Origin: an uncultured Cellulosilyticum sp.
GTDB taxonomy: Bacteria > Bacillota > Clostridia > Lachnospirales > Cellulosilyticaceae
Direction: 5' to 3'
DNA: 64,000 nt
Assembly: GCA_934725855.1 (NCBI GenBank)
Contig: CAKVCL010000009.1
Coordinates: 1 to 64,000 of the forward strand
Shown: positions 25,482-33,222 of the stretch, piece after piece
How positions within the stretch are numbered: the stretch's first letter is position 1
Layout: the number at the start of each line of letters is the position of its first letter
Notes under the pieces: model-generated
Told to the model about the DNA's origin: nothing
The model's input: the letters and a program-made list of their open reading frames with translations, nothing else
Databases searched by the model: none
Program-made: the position numbers and the translations under genes

Positions 25482-26481
25482 CGCCATCCAACCATATGTT
25501 TAGGTGCTTACATTTGAATGAGGTTAACTTAGCACCACCCATTTCAAGTGCCTTACGATATTCACTTTCTAGATATTCCCTGCCATCTTCCAATGTACTT
25601 TGTAGAGGATTAGCCTTCATAAAGTTCTCTACTACCATTTCATCCTTTTCATCCAAGCTATAGAGCATAGCAAAGAGCTTTTCATCGTCAACCACACCAT
25701 CAATTACCTTCTTGCTGTAATCAGTCCACTCTAAGAACGGATTCTGCGTATTAGGGTAGCTTGTAGAGATTAATATTAAAAGTCTATTTTGTACGGATAG
25801 CATACCTGATGTCATAGATTCGATGAGATAGCCATCTTTTGCTGCTCCTACCTCATCTATACAAGCTGCTGAAACACGTCTACCATCTAAGGTGTTGGCA
25901 TCACTAGAAAGTGCCTTGAGCGTATTTTGATTAAGCTTGCAGGTAATCACATCTCTCTTAATATCAAACTTATCTCTAATGATAGGACTACTTTCAAGAA
26001 GCTTTTTAGTTTCGCTATACACAATCTTCGCCTGATCCCTTGTATTGGCACAAAGATAGAACTCCGAATATTTTGGTTCTAAGAGCATAAGAATAATCAT
26101 AATAAGCCCCGAATTACAACTTTTTGAGTTCTTCCTGGCTATCCATAATAAACAGATTTCATATCTTCGCTTTTCAGGCTTATCTTTTCGCTTCCAACAG
26201 AAAATATTAAGTATAAAAAAATACTGATACCCTACACAAGCCTCATATAGCGATTGACCTGCTACAGCACCAGTAGCGAAATTAATTAACTTCATGATAT
26301 TGATGATTTTATCAGCTGTTTCATAATCAAAATAATAAAGAAGCTCCTCTTGATGATCTATTTCATAAAGGAACTTCTTGCAGATTGCTTTAATATATTT
26401 ATTTGTTGGGAATTTGTCATCCAGTACATCTATTGCATACTGATAGGCTTTTGATTCTTTGAAGCTGTTATAATCTATTAT
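25482..26481 (-). CDS. terL: Large terminase subunit, 5' exon (ATPase domain)
   Basis: The packaging motor ATPase. The frame reads from 26481 into the intron. KYIKAICKKFLYEIDHQEEL and FILNIFCWKRKDKPEKRRYE are normal HK97-type N-terminal motifs, and IARKNSKS is the Walker A-like loop (family usually RKNGKS). RRVSAACIDEVGAAKDG holds the Walker B acids and RLLILISTSYP motif III. The first ATG is at 26295, too late for the family. The natural start position is ATA at 26479-26481, overlapping the small-subunit stop, with AAGGGGG just ahead. A G-to-A change from an ATGA overlap would explain this. Confidence 0.88.
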
Positions 26482-26948
26482 CCACCACCCCCTTGAATAA
26501 TTTTAAGTAGGGGGTCTTGCTTTTCTTTTTCCACGCCAACATTAATATTGGCAAGTTTAGCTCTTGACTGAGGACTGAGGCTTAGCTCATTACAGAGCCT
26601 GAAAAACTCTTTCATATAATTAGATTTCATTTTTACATAAGCACTTGGCTTTCCTTCTTCATCTAAAAGTCCATTTATATTGAGCTGTCTTTCGCATTCG
26701 TTAATGCGATCTATCGTAAGAGCTGCATGGGTTACTACGTGAATATCTATATTCCCTAATATGCCTGACGGCATAAGATAATCAACTATTCCTTTAAATA
26801 TCTTCTTTTGCTCTTTAGATAAAAAAGAAGGTGGCCTGATTCTATCAGACTCACCCCTGAGTTTTGCTTCATATTCAATTCGTGCATCTATTTCATTTTT
26901 ACTCATATGTCCTGTTCTCGTTGTTATGCTCTTCGTTGGGCGAGCCAT
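26478..26948 (-). CDS. terS: Small terminase subunit, P27 family
   Basis: A 156-residue DNA-recognition subunit of the packaging complex. The start ARPTKSITTRTGHMSKNEID and the core FLSKEQKKIFKGIVDYLMPS then NIDIHVVTHAALTIDRINEC match the P27-type small terminase. LNINGLLDEEGK and the late LSLSPQSRAKLANI are also conserved. It lies directly before the large subunit. A second, broken copy of its first ~17 residues is found outside the prophage at 42002-42112. Confidence 0.92.
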   Translation of the reverse strand: MARPTKSITTRTGHMSKNEIDARIEYEAKLRGESDRIRPPSFLSKEQKKIFKGIVDYLMPSGILGNIDIHVVTHAALTIDRINECERQLNINGLLDEEGKPSAYVKMKSNYMKEFFRLCNELSLSPQSRAKLANINVGVEKEKQDPLLKIIQGGGG

Positions 26949-26976
26949 GATATCACCTTCTTTCTTAAATGCAAAA

Positions 26977-27429
26977 TTATTTCTTTGGTAAACTTTTATA
27001 TGTATTTATAATCCAAGCATCAAATTTATTTCCTTTTTCATACGACATAACATCATACATTTCAGGATTAGCGTGTTGAAATCTTTCTTTAAATACCTCT
27101 AAATCCAACTCTTCCATCTTTGCTTCACGTTTAACTCTTGCAAAAGTCTTTGTAAAATCCTTAGCCTTAAATCCAATGTCTTTTTTCCCTAAAAAAATGG
27201 GCTTGCCTTGTTTCTTTATTCCTAATGCTTGTGCAACTCTAAATGCTTCTTCTTTCACTTTAAATACTTTATCATGTAATGCTAATCTAGTAACTACATC
27301 ACGTGTTTGCTGACAATCATACTTCTTTAACTCATTTAATGCCTGCAAACGAACCTTCCAGCTACTTTTATTATTAGCTTTAGATACTAATTCCTTTATA
27401 TTCTCTGGGGTAGCTTTAATAAATTCCAT
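26977..27429 (-). CDS. HEAT-repeat-like protein upstream of terminase
   Basis: About 150 residues. Residues ~18-75 (KVRLQALNELKKYDCQQTRD, then VVTRLALHDKVFKVKEEAFR) have the paired helices of HEAT repeats; the rest is basic and helical (KRKARVKREAKMEELDLEVF-like), ending IINTYKSLPK. I start at the ATG at 27429, with AGGAGG 7 bases ahead; an upstream ATG lacks this. It is not a standard structural gene, and its place between the HNH endonuclease and small terminase suggests accessory or defence-related cargo. Function unknown. Confidence 0.65.
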   Translation of the reverse strand: MEFIKATPENIKELVSKANNKSSWKVRLQALNELKKYDCQQTRDVVTRLALHDKVFKVKEEAFRVAQALGIKKQGKPIFLGKKDIGFKAKDFTKTFARVKREAKMEELDLEVFKERFQHANPEMYDVMSYEKGNKFDAWIINTYKSLPKK

Positions 27430-27522
27430 TATTTTTCCTCCTAACATCTAACTATAAACTTTTCATTTGAAATATTTATACCTACTATAAATAGAGATAT
27501 AATATCATCTTATATATCATTA

Positions 27523-27765
27523 TTATCTAGAGCTTAACTCTTCTTTAAATGCTTTTAAATAACCATTAGCATAATTAATACACCACTCTCGAGTTAGTGG
27601 TTTAAATTCACCAACAAAATCTGAAGCATATCCATCAGTTTTTCTTATTCCATAATTCTTACATACCCTTTCAATTTGATTGATGCAATTATTAATATAT
27701 TGCTCATCCATCTCATAAAGAGCATGCAACTTATTATCTGCATCTGTCCATACTTCATAAATCAT
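27523..27765 (-). CDS. Hypothetical 80-residue phage protein
   Basis: A small acidic soluble protein (start IYEVWTDADNKLHALYEMDE) with no motif I recognise. It has its own start, binding site AAAGGAGTTGGTAGC and stop, and it lies in a run of small genes between HNH and terminase genes. The size and position are usual for phage accessory proteins. Confidence 0.55.
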   Translation of the reverse strand: MIYEVWTDADNKLHALYEMDEQYINNCINQIERVCKNYGIRKTDGYASDFVGEFKPLTREWCINYANGYLKAFKEELSSR

Positions 27766-27834
27766 GCTACCAACTCCTTTATCTATGATTTAAAATAATA
27801 CATAAAAATTTTCATTTTAGGCATTTTATATCTT

Positions 27835-27900
27835 TTGTTGGGGGCGCGTGGTGTGAGGTATAAGTTTATATTTTAGTTTAATTAGTAGGGGGGATTCCCT
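27835..27900. other. G-rich patch near the terminase genes, possible cos site
   Basis: GGGGGCGCGTGGTGTGAGG (27840-27858) stands out sharply from its AT-rich surroundings, and GGGGGGATTCCC follows at 27889. In HNH/P27-terminase phages the cohesive end lies between the HNH and small terminase genes, as here. The identification is inferred from position and composition only. Confidence 0.25.
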
Positions 27901-27963
27901 AAAGATATATTGATCGCTTAGTTATATCTGCTACCTTATTTTTTATCTTTACATATAAAAAAT

Positions 27964-28185
27964 TTATCGAGTATAACAGTTATTCCCACAATCGATTATA
28001 AAACCTTGGTTAACACATTCCTTAATAAGTTCACTTCCATCTTTTTCATCTAATCCCAAATCATTTAAAATCTTATATAATAATTCTTTGTGAGTAAATG
28101 TTTCTCCACCGTTTTGAAAATATGAACCAATAGTTATATACTCATTTTTAATCTTCCCATCACTTACATATTTATCCATTCTCAT
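27964..28185 (-). CDS. Hypothetical 73-residue phage protein
   Basis: A small protein (start RMDKYVSDGKIKNEYITIGS) with pattern ETFTHKELLYKILNDLGLDE that could form a winged-helix-like fold, ending INCGNNCYTR-like. There is a good binding site (TAGGAGGAAAT) before the ATG. No family recognised. Confidence 0.55.
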   Translation of the reverse strand: MRMDKYVSDGKIKNEYITIGSYFQNGGETFTHKELLYKILNDLGLDEKDGSELIKECVNQGFIIDCGNNCYTR

Positions 28186-28232
28186 TTCCTCCTAAGTATA
28201 AAAATAATCCTGATTTACCCAATATTTCATTT

Positions 28233-28571
28233 TTACCAATCTACCACACTACTATCACCAATCTGCAAGTTACAAACCCTACAAAGCACTGCCACATTAT
28301 CCTCATCCAACCTTAACTCAGGATAATTCTTAAATGACTTTATATGATGCCCTTGCAAATTTTCAGTAGTAATGATCTTATACTTACTCCAACATCTCTC
28401 ACAATAAGGATGTTCTTTTACTTTCCTATTCCGTAATTTCTGCCAAGCATATGATGAGTAAAATTTACGTTTCTCAGGAGAAATATTTCTATTGTATGTA
28501 TTGTTAGCCCTGCAAGTACAAGTTAAGTTGTATTCGATTGTCTTTCCGCATTTACTGCATATTTTACGCAT
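28233..28571 (-). CDS. HNH endonuclease
   Basis: A 112-residue nuclease of the phage HNH family that works with the terminase in DNA maturation and packaging. Two zinc-binding CxxC pairs are visible (CSKCGK, and CERC with CRVC). The HNH core is LQGHHIKSFKNYPELRLDED followed by NVAVLCRVCN. FYSSYAWQKLRNRKV before it is characteristic of phage HNH proteins. It lies about 1.3 kb upstream of the small terminase, separated by accessory genes. Confidence 0.9.
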   Translation of the reverse strand: MRKICSKCGKTIEYNLTCTCRANNTYNRNISPEKRKFYSSYAWQKLRNRKVKEHPYCERCWSKYKIITTENLQGHHIKSFKNYPELRLDEDNVAVLCRVCNLQIGDSSVVDW

Positions 28572-28640
28572 ACTAATTCCTTTATTCTAAATATTATAAC
28601 AAATATATTTAATATTTCCAATATTATTATATTGGTCCAT

Positions 28641-28672
28641 AAAAATTGCCCCCAACCATTACGATTGGAGGC
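28641..28672 (-). terminator. Terminator after the Ig-like secreted protein gene
   Basis: On the minus strand GCCTCCAATC pairs with GGTTGGGGGC, followed by AATTTTTAT. The sequence is 23/25 identical, in the same orientation, to the hairpin at 29784-29808 on the other side of the cargo gene. Confidence 0.85.
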
Positions 28673-28681
28673 TATGTAATA

Positions 28682-29707
28682 TTAATTTTCTACTACATCA
28701 AATGCTACTATTTTATCATGTACTAAATAAGTGCTTGTATTACTATTCTTTTTGAATTTATATATTGGTGATTCTGTATCATCTCTATCTCTGTCTTTAA
28801 ACCATTGTATGAAATCTGTTAACTGATCTTCAGTAACATTAAATTCTTTAATATTACCGTCTACCAATTCTATACGTAATATATAGCTACCATTTGGGAT
28901 AGGATCTGGCTCGTCTGTACCTGGCTTATTTTCTTCTGTTACCTCTACCGTGCATGTATCACTTAACTCAGTTCCTTCAATATATGCTGTAATGGTAGCT
29001 GTTCCAGCTTTTATTCCAGTTACTGTACCGTTTGAATCTACTGTTGCTATAGAATCGTCTGATGAAGTCCAAAGTACAGAAGATGTCGTATATTTATAAC
29101 TATTCACATCAATTAATATTGGTTTACAATCACCATTAATCACATTAATATTTTTTTGTTGTATATTAATAGAATCTTTAACCATATATCCATCTTCATT
29201 GATATCTATAGCATCTAATGTAAATCTTTTGTTTTGTGTATGTAATATTACTTCATGAATTTCATTTTCTAATTCTAATTTTTCAAAAACTAATGTTCGA
29301 CAATCTGTATTATAAACAATATCCTTTGTATGCAAATCACAAGTATACTGTATTCCATCTAAATATACTTCTAAACAATTAGTATATGGGGTATCTTTAT
29401 GATTAGTAGGCATAATTAATCTTATTTTATTGCCATAAAATCTAAATTTAATATACTGACTGTCTGCATTATCATAAAAATAATGAGAGGTTGAATTATA
29501 ATTGCCAGGGTCTAGAGTCCAAACTTCCCACTCCTCTCCTACATATGATATATTCTCATCTGTATCATCTATTCTCTGCCATCCTTCTTCTGGTTCTAAT
29601 AGTTGTTCACCTACTGTAGCCGCAAATACTGGTACATATTGTGTAACATTTAACATCATAATAATAAATAGCACAGCCATGAACTTACATATTCTCTTAC
29701 TTTTCAT
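28682..29707 (-). CDS. Secreted protein with a bacterial Ig-like (Big_2) domain
   Basis: A 341-residue exported protein. Residues 1-30 are a clear signal peptide (KSKRICKF then FMAVLFIIMMLNVTQYVPVF, cleavage near AAT). A ~130-residue beta-rich, carbohydrate-binding-like domain follows (VGEEWEVWTLDPGNY, YTNCLEVYLDGIQYTCDL). Residues ~185-260 are a Big_2 domain (SSVLWTSSDDSIATVDSNGT, VTGIKAGTATITAYI). The last ~65 residues are unassigned. It is cargo in a phage, placed between early and packaging genes and isolated by terminators, and probably expressed from the lysogen to act on the cell surface. Confidence 0.8.
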   Translation of the reverse strand: MKSKRICKFMAVLFIIMMLNVTQYVPVFAATVGEQLLEPEEGWQRIDDTDENISYVGEEWEVWTLDPGNYNSTSHYFYDNADSQYIKFRFYGNKIRLIMPTNHKDTPYTNCLEVYLDGIQYTCDLHTKDIVYNTDCRTLVFEKLELENEIHEVILHTQNKRFTLDAIDINEDGYMVKDSINIQQKNINVINGDCKPILIDVNSYKYTTSSVLWTSSDDSIATVDSNGTVTGIKAGTATITAYIEGTELSDTCTVEVTEENKPGTDEPDPIPNGSYILRIELVDGNIKEFNVTEDQLTDFIQWFKDRDRDDTESPIYKFKKNSNTSTYLVHDKIVAFDVVEN

Positions 29708-29783
29708 CTAATTTCCTCCCCAAAACACTTTTTAGAATATATTATCATATTAATTAGAACTTTTCAAATTTTATATTGATAAT

Positions 29784-29808
29784 ACCCCCAATCATTAAGA
29801 TTGGAGGC
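29784..29808 (-). terminator. Terminator before the Ig-like gene
   Basis: GCCTCCAATC pairs with GATTGGGGGT around a TTAAT loop on the minus strand. It ends the early transcript (regulator gene at 29944) and nearly duplicates the hairpin at 28648-28672, so the cargo gene is flanked by direct repeats. Confidence 0.75.
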
Positions 29809-29943
29809 TTCACTTTAAGGGAGTGCCATATAATGTTTACGTCTGTTTTTCAAATGACTACTATAAAATAATAACACTTCATTTGTCTACTTTATAAGTC
29901 AGTTTTCGTCTTATTTTTGTCTACTTTTTGTTTACTTTTCGTC

Positions 29944-30384
29944 TTAAAAAAGTGGAATTAATCTTTTAATAATGATATCCTTACGTCTTTTATTAAATGT
30001 AGCCGCTGTAATGTCTAATAGCTCACAAATCCTACTAATAGAATGTCTTTTAAAATACTTTAGTTCAATTATCAATATTTCTTGCTCTGTTAATGTATTT
30101 AGTACATTTTCCACTTTCTTAATCTGCCTTTCCTTCTTTAGAATGTTACTTTCAATGGCCTTTATTCTTTTCTCTAGATTCTGCTCCCTATCCAATACTT
30201 CATTTTCAACCACACTACTAAATGCGTGTGTTGGGCTTCCTGCTTTCTCGTTATCGCTTGCACCCTTAATACCAACAATGTCTCTTGCCTCTTCTAAATC
30301 CAGCTTAAGATTATCTATCTCAACCTTTAGCTTTGGATAATTATAAAGGATGCCTTCTACTATGCTATAATTATTATCTTTCAT
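29944..30384 (-). CDS. ArpU/RinA-like late transcription regulator
   Basis: About 146 residues with a long coiled-coil middle (ENEVLDREQNLEKRIKAIES) and a sigma-70 region 4-like helix-turn-helix at the C-terminus (LTEQEILIIELKYFKRHSIS, then RICELLDITAATFNKRRKDI). This is the architecture of ArpU/LmaC-type activators that turn on phage late genes. The start at 30384 (MKDNNYS) has GGAGGGA 7 bases ahead; the frame extends 31 codons further upstream but into the preceding gene. It is the last gene of the early operon, as usual. Confidence 0.85.
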   Translation of the reverse strand: MKDNNYSIVEGILYNYPKLKVEIDNLKLDLEEARDIVGIKGASDNEKAGSPTHAFSSVVENEVLDREQNLEKRIKAIESNILKKERQIKKVENVLNTLTEQEILIIELKYFKRHSISRICELLDITAATFNKRRKDIIIKRLIPLF

Positions 30385-30409
30385 TTCGCTGTCCCTCCAT
30401 GATGTCCTT

Positions 30410-30733
30410 TTATATTGCAATTGGCATATATAACTTGTTTCTCCTATCTGCCGACCTATTTGTCCAGTCAACCACATGTCTCAATATATATTCAAGGTCT
30501 TCGATTTCACTTATATCATCTATCTTATCAATCACCTTAAGTTTATCTCTCACTTGCCACACATACACCGTTGCTTTGAGCGAGTGTTTTCTTGTCTTAC
30601 CTAGATTAACTTCAACATCATATCCATTACCTAAATCACGATATAGGCACCATGAATCATCAATAAGTGTTAAGGTGTATTGATTGCCGAGTGTTGTAGC
30701 TACTTCCTCAATTAATCCTGTTAACATTTGCAT
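30410..30733 (-). CDS. Hypothetical early protein, 107 residues
   Basis: A small alpha/beta protein (start QMLTGLIEEVATTLGNQYTL, later CLYRDLGNGYDVEVNLGKTR). It has no catalytic motif I recognise. The pattern matches small uncharacterised proteins found between the replication and late-regulator genes of Firmicute prophages. It overlaps the next upstream gene by one base. Confidence 0.65.
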   Translation of the reverse strand: MQMLTGLIEEVATTLGNQYTLTLIDDSWCLYRDLGNGYDVEVNLGKTRKHSLKATVYVWQVRDKLKVIDKIDDISEIEDLEYILRHVVDWTNRSADRRNKLYMPIAI

Positions 30734-31110
30734 TAGCTTGCACCATATGATTCATTTATTACTTCAACGATACGCTTTTCAAATAGCATTCTTGGATACG
30801 CATTTTCTCTATCTGCATTAGTTGTTGCACATGAGATGTAGCGTCCTAATTCTAGGATGACTGCTTCAACCAATTTGTTCTTATTAAGATAGACAATTTG
30901 TTTGATTGGTTCTATAGGTTGCTCACTTTGTTCATGCCAATTCTTAAGCATTTCTTTTTCAACTTTAGCCTGTTCCAGTTCAATCTCACCATGTTTATGC
31001 TGGCTATATAACCCTCTTGTTGCAATATAATAAACTTGGTCTTTTAGATTTAATCTATTTCCTACTTTTAAATTATCTTTTGCAATTCTATCTAGTTGTT
31101 TAATGTCCAT
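30733..31110 (-). CDS. Hypothetical early protein, 125 residues
   Basis: A soluble charged protein (start DIKQLDRIAKDNLKVGNRLN) with a helical middle (LEQAKVEKEMLKNWHEQ) and a C-terminal RENAYPRMLFEKRIVEVIN. No family recognised. It is in the early operon between the OB-fold-like protein and the late regulator. Confidence 0.65.
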   Translation of the reverse strand: MDIKQLDRIAKDNLKVGNRLNLKDQVYYIATRGLYSQHKHGEIELEQAKVEKEMLKNWHEQSEQPIEPIKQIVYLNKNKLVEAVILELGRYISCATTNADRENAYPRMLFEKRIVEVINESYGAS

Positions 31111-31143
31111 TCTAAATCCCTATCCTCTCATTTTTTTCTTTTC

Positions 31144-31434
31144 CTATATTATTGCTACCTGGGCAGAATCCATATTATTAATACATACGCAATAACCATT
31201 CACCCATTGGTCGGTACGCTTATCCTTGTAGCTTGTTTCATATACCTCGCCTGTTATAGTGACAAGTTGCCCTACCTTTTCCTCCACCTGCTCATATATG
31301 TGGCGAGTGGCGGCACCATTAAACACAGTCCCTGTAATTCGTTTATTCTTTCTGTTTAAAAGCGTAAATTTAACTACTTTCTCATTCTTTAGGGTAACTC
31401 TCTCGATAAGTCCTTCAAATCTTAATTCATTCAT
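31144..31434 (-). CDS. Small OB-fold-like protein, possible ssDNA-binding
   Basis: A 96-residue protein with five short beta strands in the SSB/OB pattern: LRFEGLIERVTLKNEKVVKF, then KRITGTVFNGAATRHIYEQV and GQLVTITGEVYETSYKD. The spacing looks like a primosomal PriB/SSB-type OB fold lacking the acidic C-terminal tail. It sits just beyond the iteron region and replication genes. Nucleic-acid binding is inferred from the pattern. Confidence 0.6.
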   Translation of the reverse strand: MNELRFEGLIERVTLKNEKVVKFTLLNRKNKRITGTVFNGAATRHIYEQVEEKVGQLVTITGEVYETSYKDKRTDQWVNGYCVCINNMDSAQVAII

Positions 31435-31525
31435 TTAATTAGTCTCCTTTATTTGTTTTAACCACACCCACCCATTTATCTATTTTCCAGTCCGTTGTTT
31501 CACTTCTATTCTTCACAACATCAAT

Positions 31526-31792
31526 ACTACATTAAAAACTACGTTTAACCATTCTCTCAATCCATTGATACTCAATGGAACTACATTACTACGTTAAAAA
31601 ACGAAAAAACTTTGAAGAAATTACGTTGAGTGATATCTCACTCCCCTTATTTCATATATATATTTATTTTTAAATTTTTATTGATTTTTGATGTAGTAAC
31701 GTAGTTATTTTCCTACACCCCTTGTCCCCCAAAGGATAAGGCAGGAACGTTAGTCTGATTTTTAATGTAGTTTTACCGTTCCATGACGTAGT
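31526..31792. repeat. Inverted clusters of nonamer iterons, candidate phage replication origin
   Basis: In a 360-base gap before the helicase gene end, ACTAC(A/G)TTA occurs forward at 31526, 31538 (ACTACGTTT), 31580 and 31588. It occurs in reverse at 31689 (TGATGTAGT), 31697, 31763 and 31784 (TGACGTAGT). An AT-rich core (31655-31690) and a small palindrome CCATTGA-5-AATGG nearby lie among them. Such paired iterons around an AT-rich core next to primase and helicase genes are typical of origins. Confidence 0.65.
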
Positions 31793-31796
31793 AAAT

Positions 31797-33209
31797 CTAA
31801 AATGGAATACTATAACCTTCAATAAATGGCATCTTGTAATATCTACCTTTCACGTTTTCAATTGTGGTATTAGCCTTTTCAAACCCCATGGTTGTTAATG
31901 CTTTCCCTACCTTCTTAGGCAACAGCTTCTTCCCATGTTTCTCATCTAAATAATTACATAATGCAGTACTTGTAATATATCCCCAGTTCTCTTTAGGTTG
32001 GTTGAGTGGGATAATATCTTCAATAATTAATTGTTCATCTGATTTAACTAAATAACCTCTATTTCTGTCATCATTTAACTGGATTTCAGATTGATCAAGA
32101 TATGTCACTCCACCATCAAGATACATATCCATAATCTGCCCCCATAAGAGGTCTACATCAATATCATGTGTGTGGTTAAGTGCTGCCACATCAATTACAA
32201 TAAAGCGTCTATTACCAGTATCATCCCTAAGGAACTCATCATCATTAACTGTACAAGCAAAGAATGTCCTGCGTGGGTATTTCTCAGCCTTTCTATCATA
32301 AGGTGTTCTATATTCATCTTGTGTAGATGTGAGCCATGCTTTAAGGGCATCTCTATCCGATTTACGCATTGTTCCACCTAATTCACCAAGCTCACAGAGC
32401 CAATAAGATGTTGCTTGAATAATGTCATCCTTCTTAGATAGGTCGAGTTGCACTCCATCTTTAAAGAACTCAAATAGAAATTCTTTTGGCATTAATGCTC
32501 TAAACCATCTTGTTTTACCTAAACCTTGCTTACCTTTAAACACTAAGGTGAACTCAGCATTGAAGTGTCCTTTATTAAGGCCCATCTTTACACCTGTCAT
32601 AAGCCACATCTTAATAATCTTTTCATTAAACTTAATATCTTCCAATGTGTAATGCTCTGCAAAGGTAATCGTCTTGATAAGTCTATCCAATTCGTTTGCC
32701 CCAGCCGTGTTTTTATATTTCTCATGTGCTCTTTTGAGGTATTGTTCAACTGGATTGTAAGCATTTTGATTAGCAATAAATGAGGTAAAATCCCATAATT
32801 GGTTTGAATTAAGATTTAATCCTGTTCTCACACAGTCACTATTCATCATTGTCATAAAATCTCTATACATGTACCACTTAACATTACTTCTAACTTCCTT
32901 TTTTAATTCGTTGTACTCAAGGTGAATCCCTTTAGTTTTGTACAGTAGCTCAAGGTTTTCCCATATTTTAAATGGTGTTCCCTTTTTACTGCATTCATAA
33001 TTAATTTCACCCTCTGACACCTTTACAGTCTTTTTCATGGCTTTTCGCATTTCAGCTTTAATGGCTTTAACCATGTTGTTAAATAATACCTTTTGCTTAG
33101 CTTTTTCAGCCTCAATCATTAATTCATTTAACTTCTTAGCTTTTTCTATCTCGTTATTCCAATTTAAAAATTCATAAGTGCGTACATCGCTAAAATCTAT
33201 TGTTTGCAT
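31797..33209 (-). CDS. VirE-family replicative helicase/ATPase
   Basis: About 470 residues of the virulence-associated E family, SF3-like helicases of phages and plasmids. The C-terminal half holds Walker A GKQGLGKTR, then YWLCELGELGGTMRKSDRDA with Walker B-type acids, and the arginine-finger region TGNRRFIVIDV. The N-terminal ~200 residues are helical. I start at the ATG at 33209 (MQTIDFSD), after AGAGGAACATGAA, just beyond the primase stop; longer starts overlap that gene. With the neighbouring primase it forms the phage replication pair. Confidence 0.88.
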   Translation of the reverse strand: MQTIDFSDVRTYEFLNWNNEIEKAKKLNELMIEAEKAKQKVLFNNMVKAIKAEMRKAMKKTVKVSEGEINYECSKKGTPFKIWENLELLYKTKGIHLEYNELKKEVRSNVKWYMYRDFMTMMNSDCVRTGLNLNSNQLWDFTSFIANQNAYNPVEQYLKRAHEKYKNTAGANELDRLIKTITFAEHYTLEDIKFNEKIIKMWLMTGVKMGLNKGHFNAEFTLVFKGKQGLGKTRWFRALMPKEFLFEFFKDGVQLDLSKKDDIIQATSYWLCELGELGGTMRKSDRDALKAWLTSTQDEYRTPYDRKAEKYPRRTFFACTVNDDEFLRDDTGNRRFIVIDVAALNHTHDIDVDLLWGQIMDMYLDGGVTYLDQSEIQLNDDRNRGYLVKSDEQLIIEDIIPLNQPKENWGYITSTALCNYLDEKHGKKLLPKKVGKALTTMGFEKANTTIENVKGRYYKMPFIEGYSIPF

Positions 33210-33222
33210 TTCATGTTCCTCT

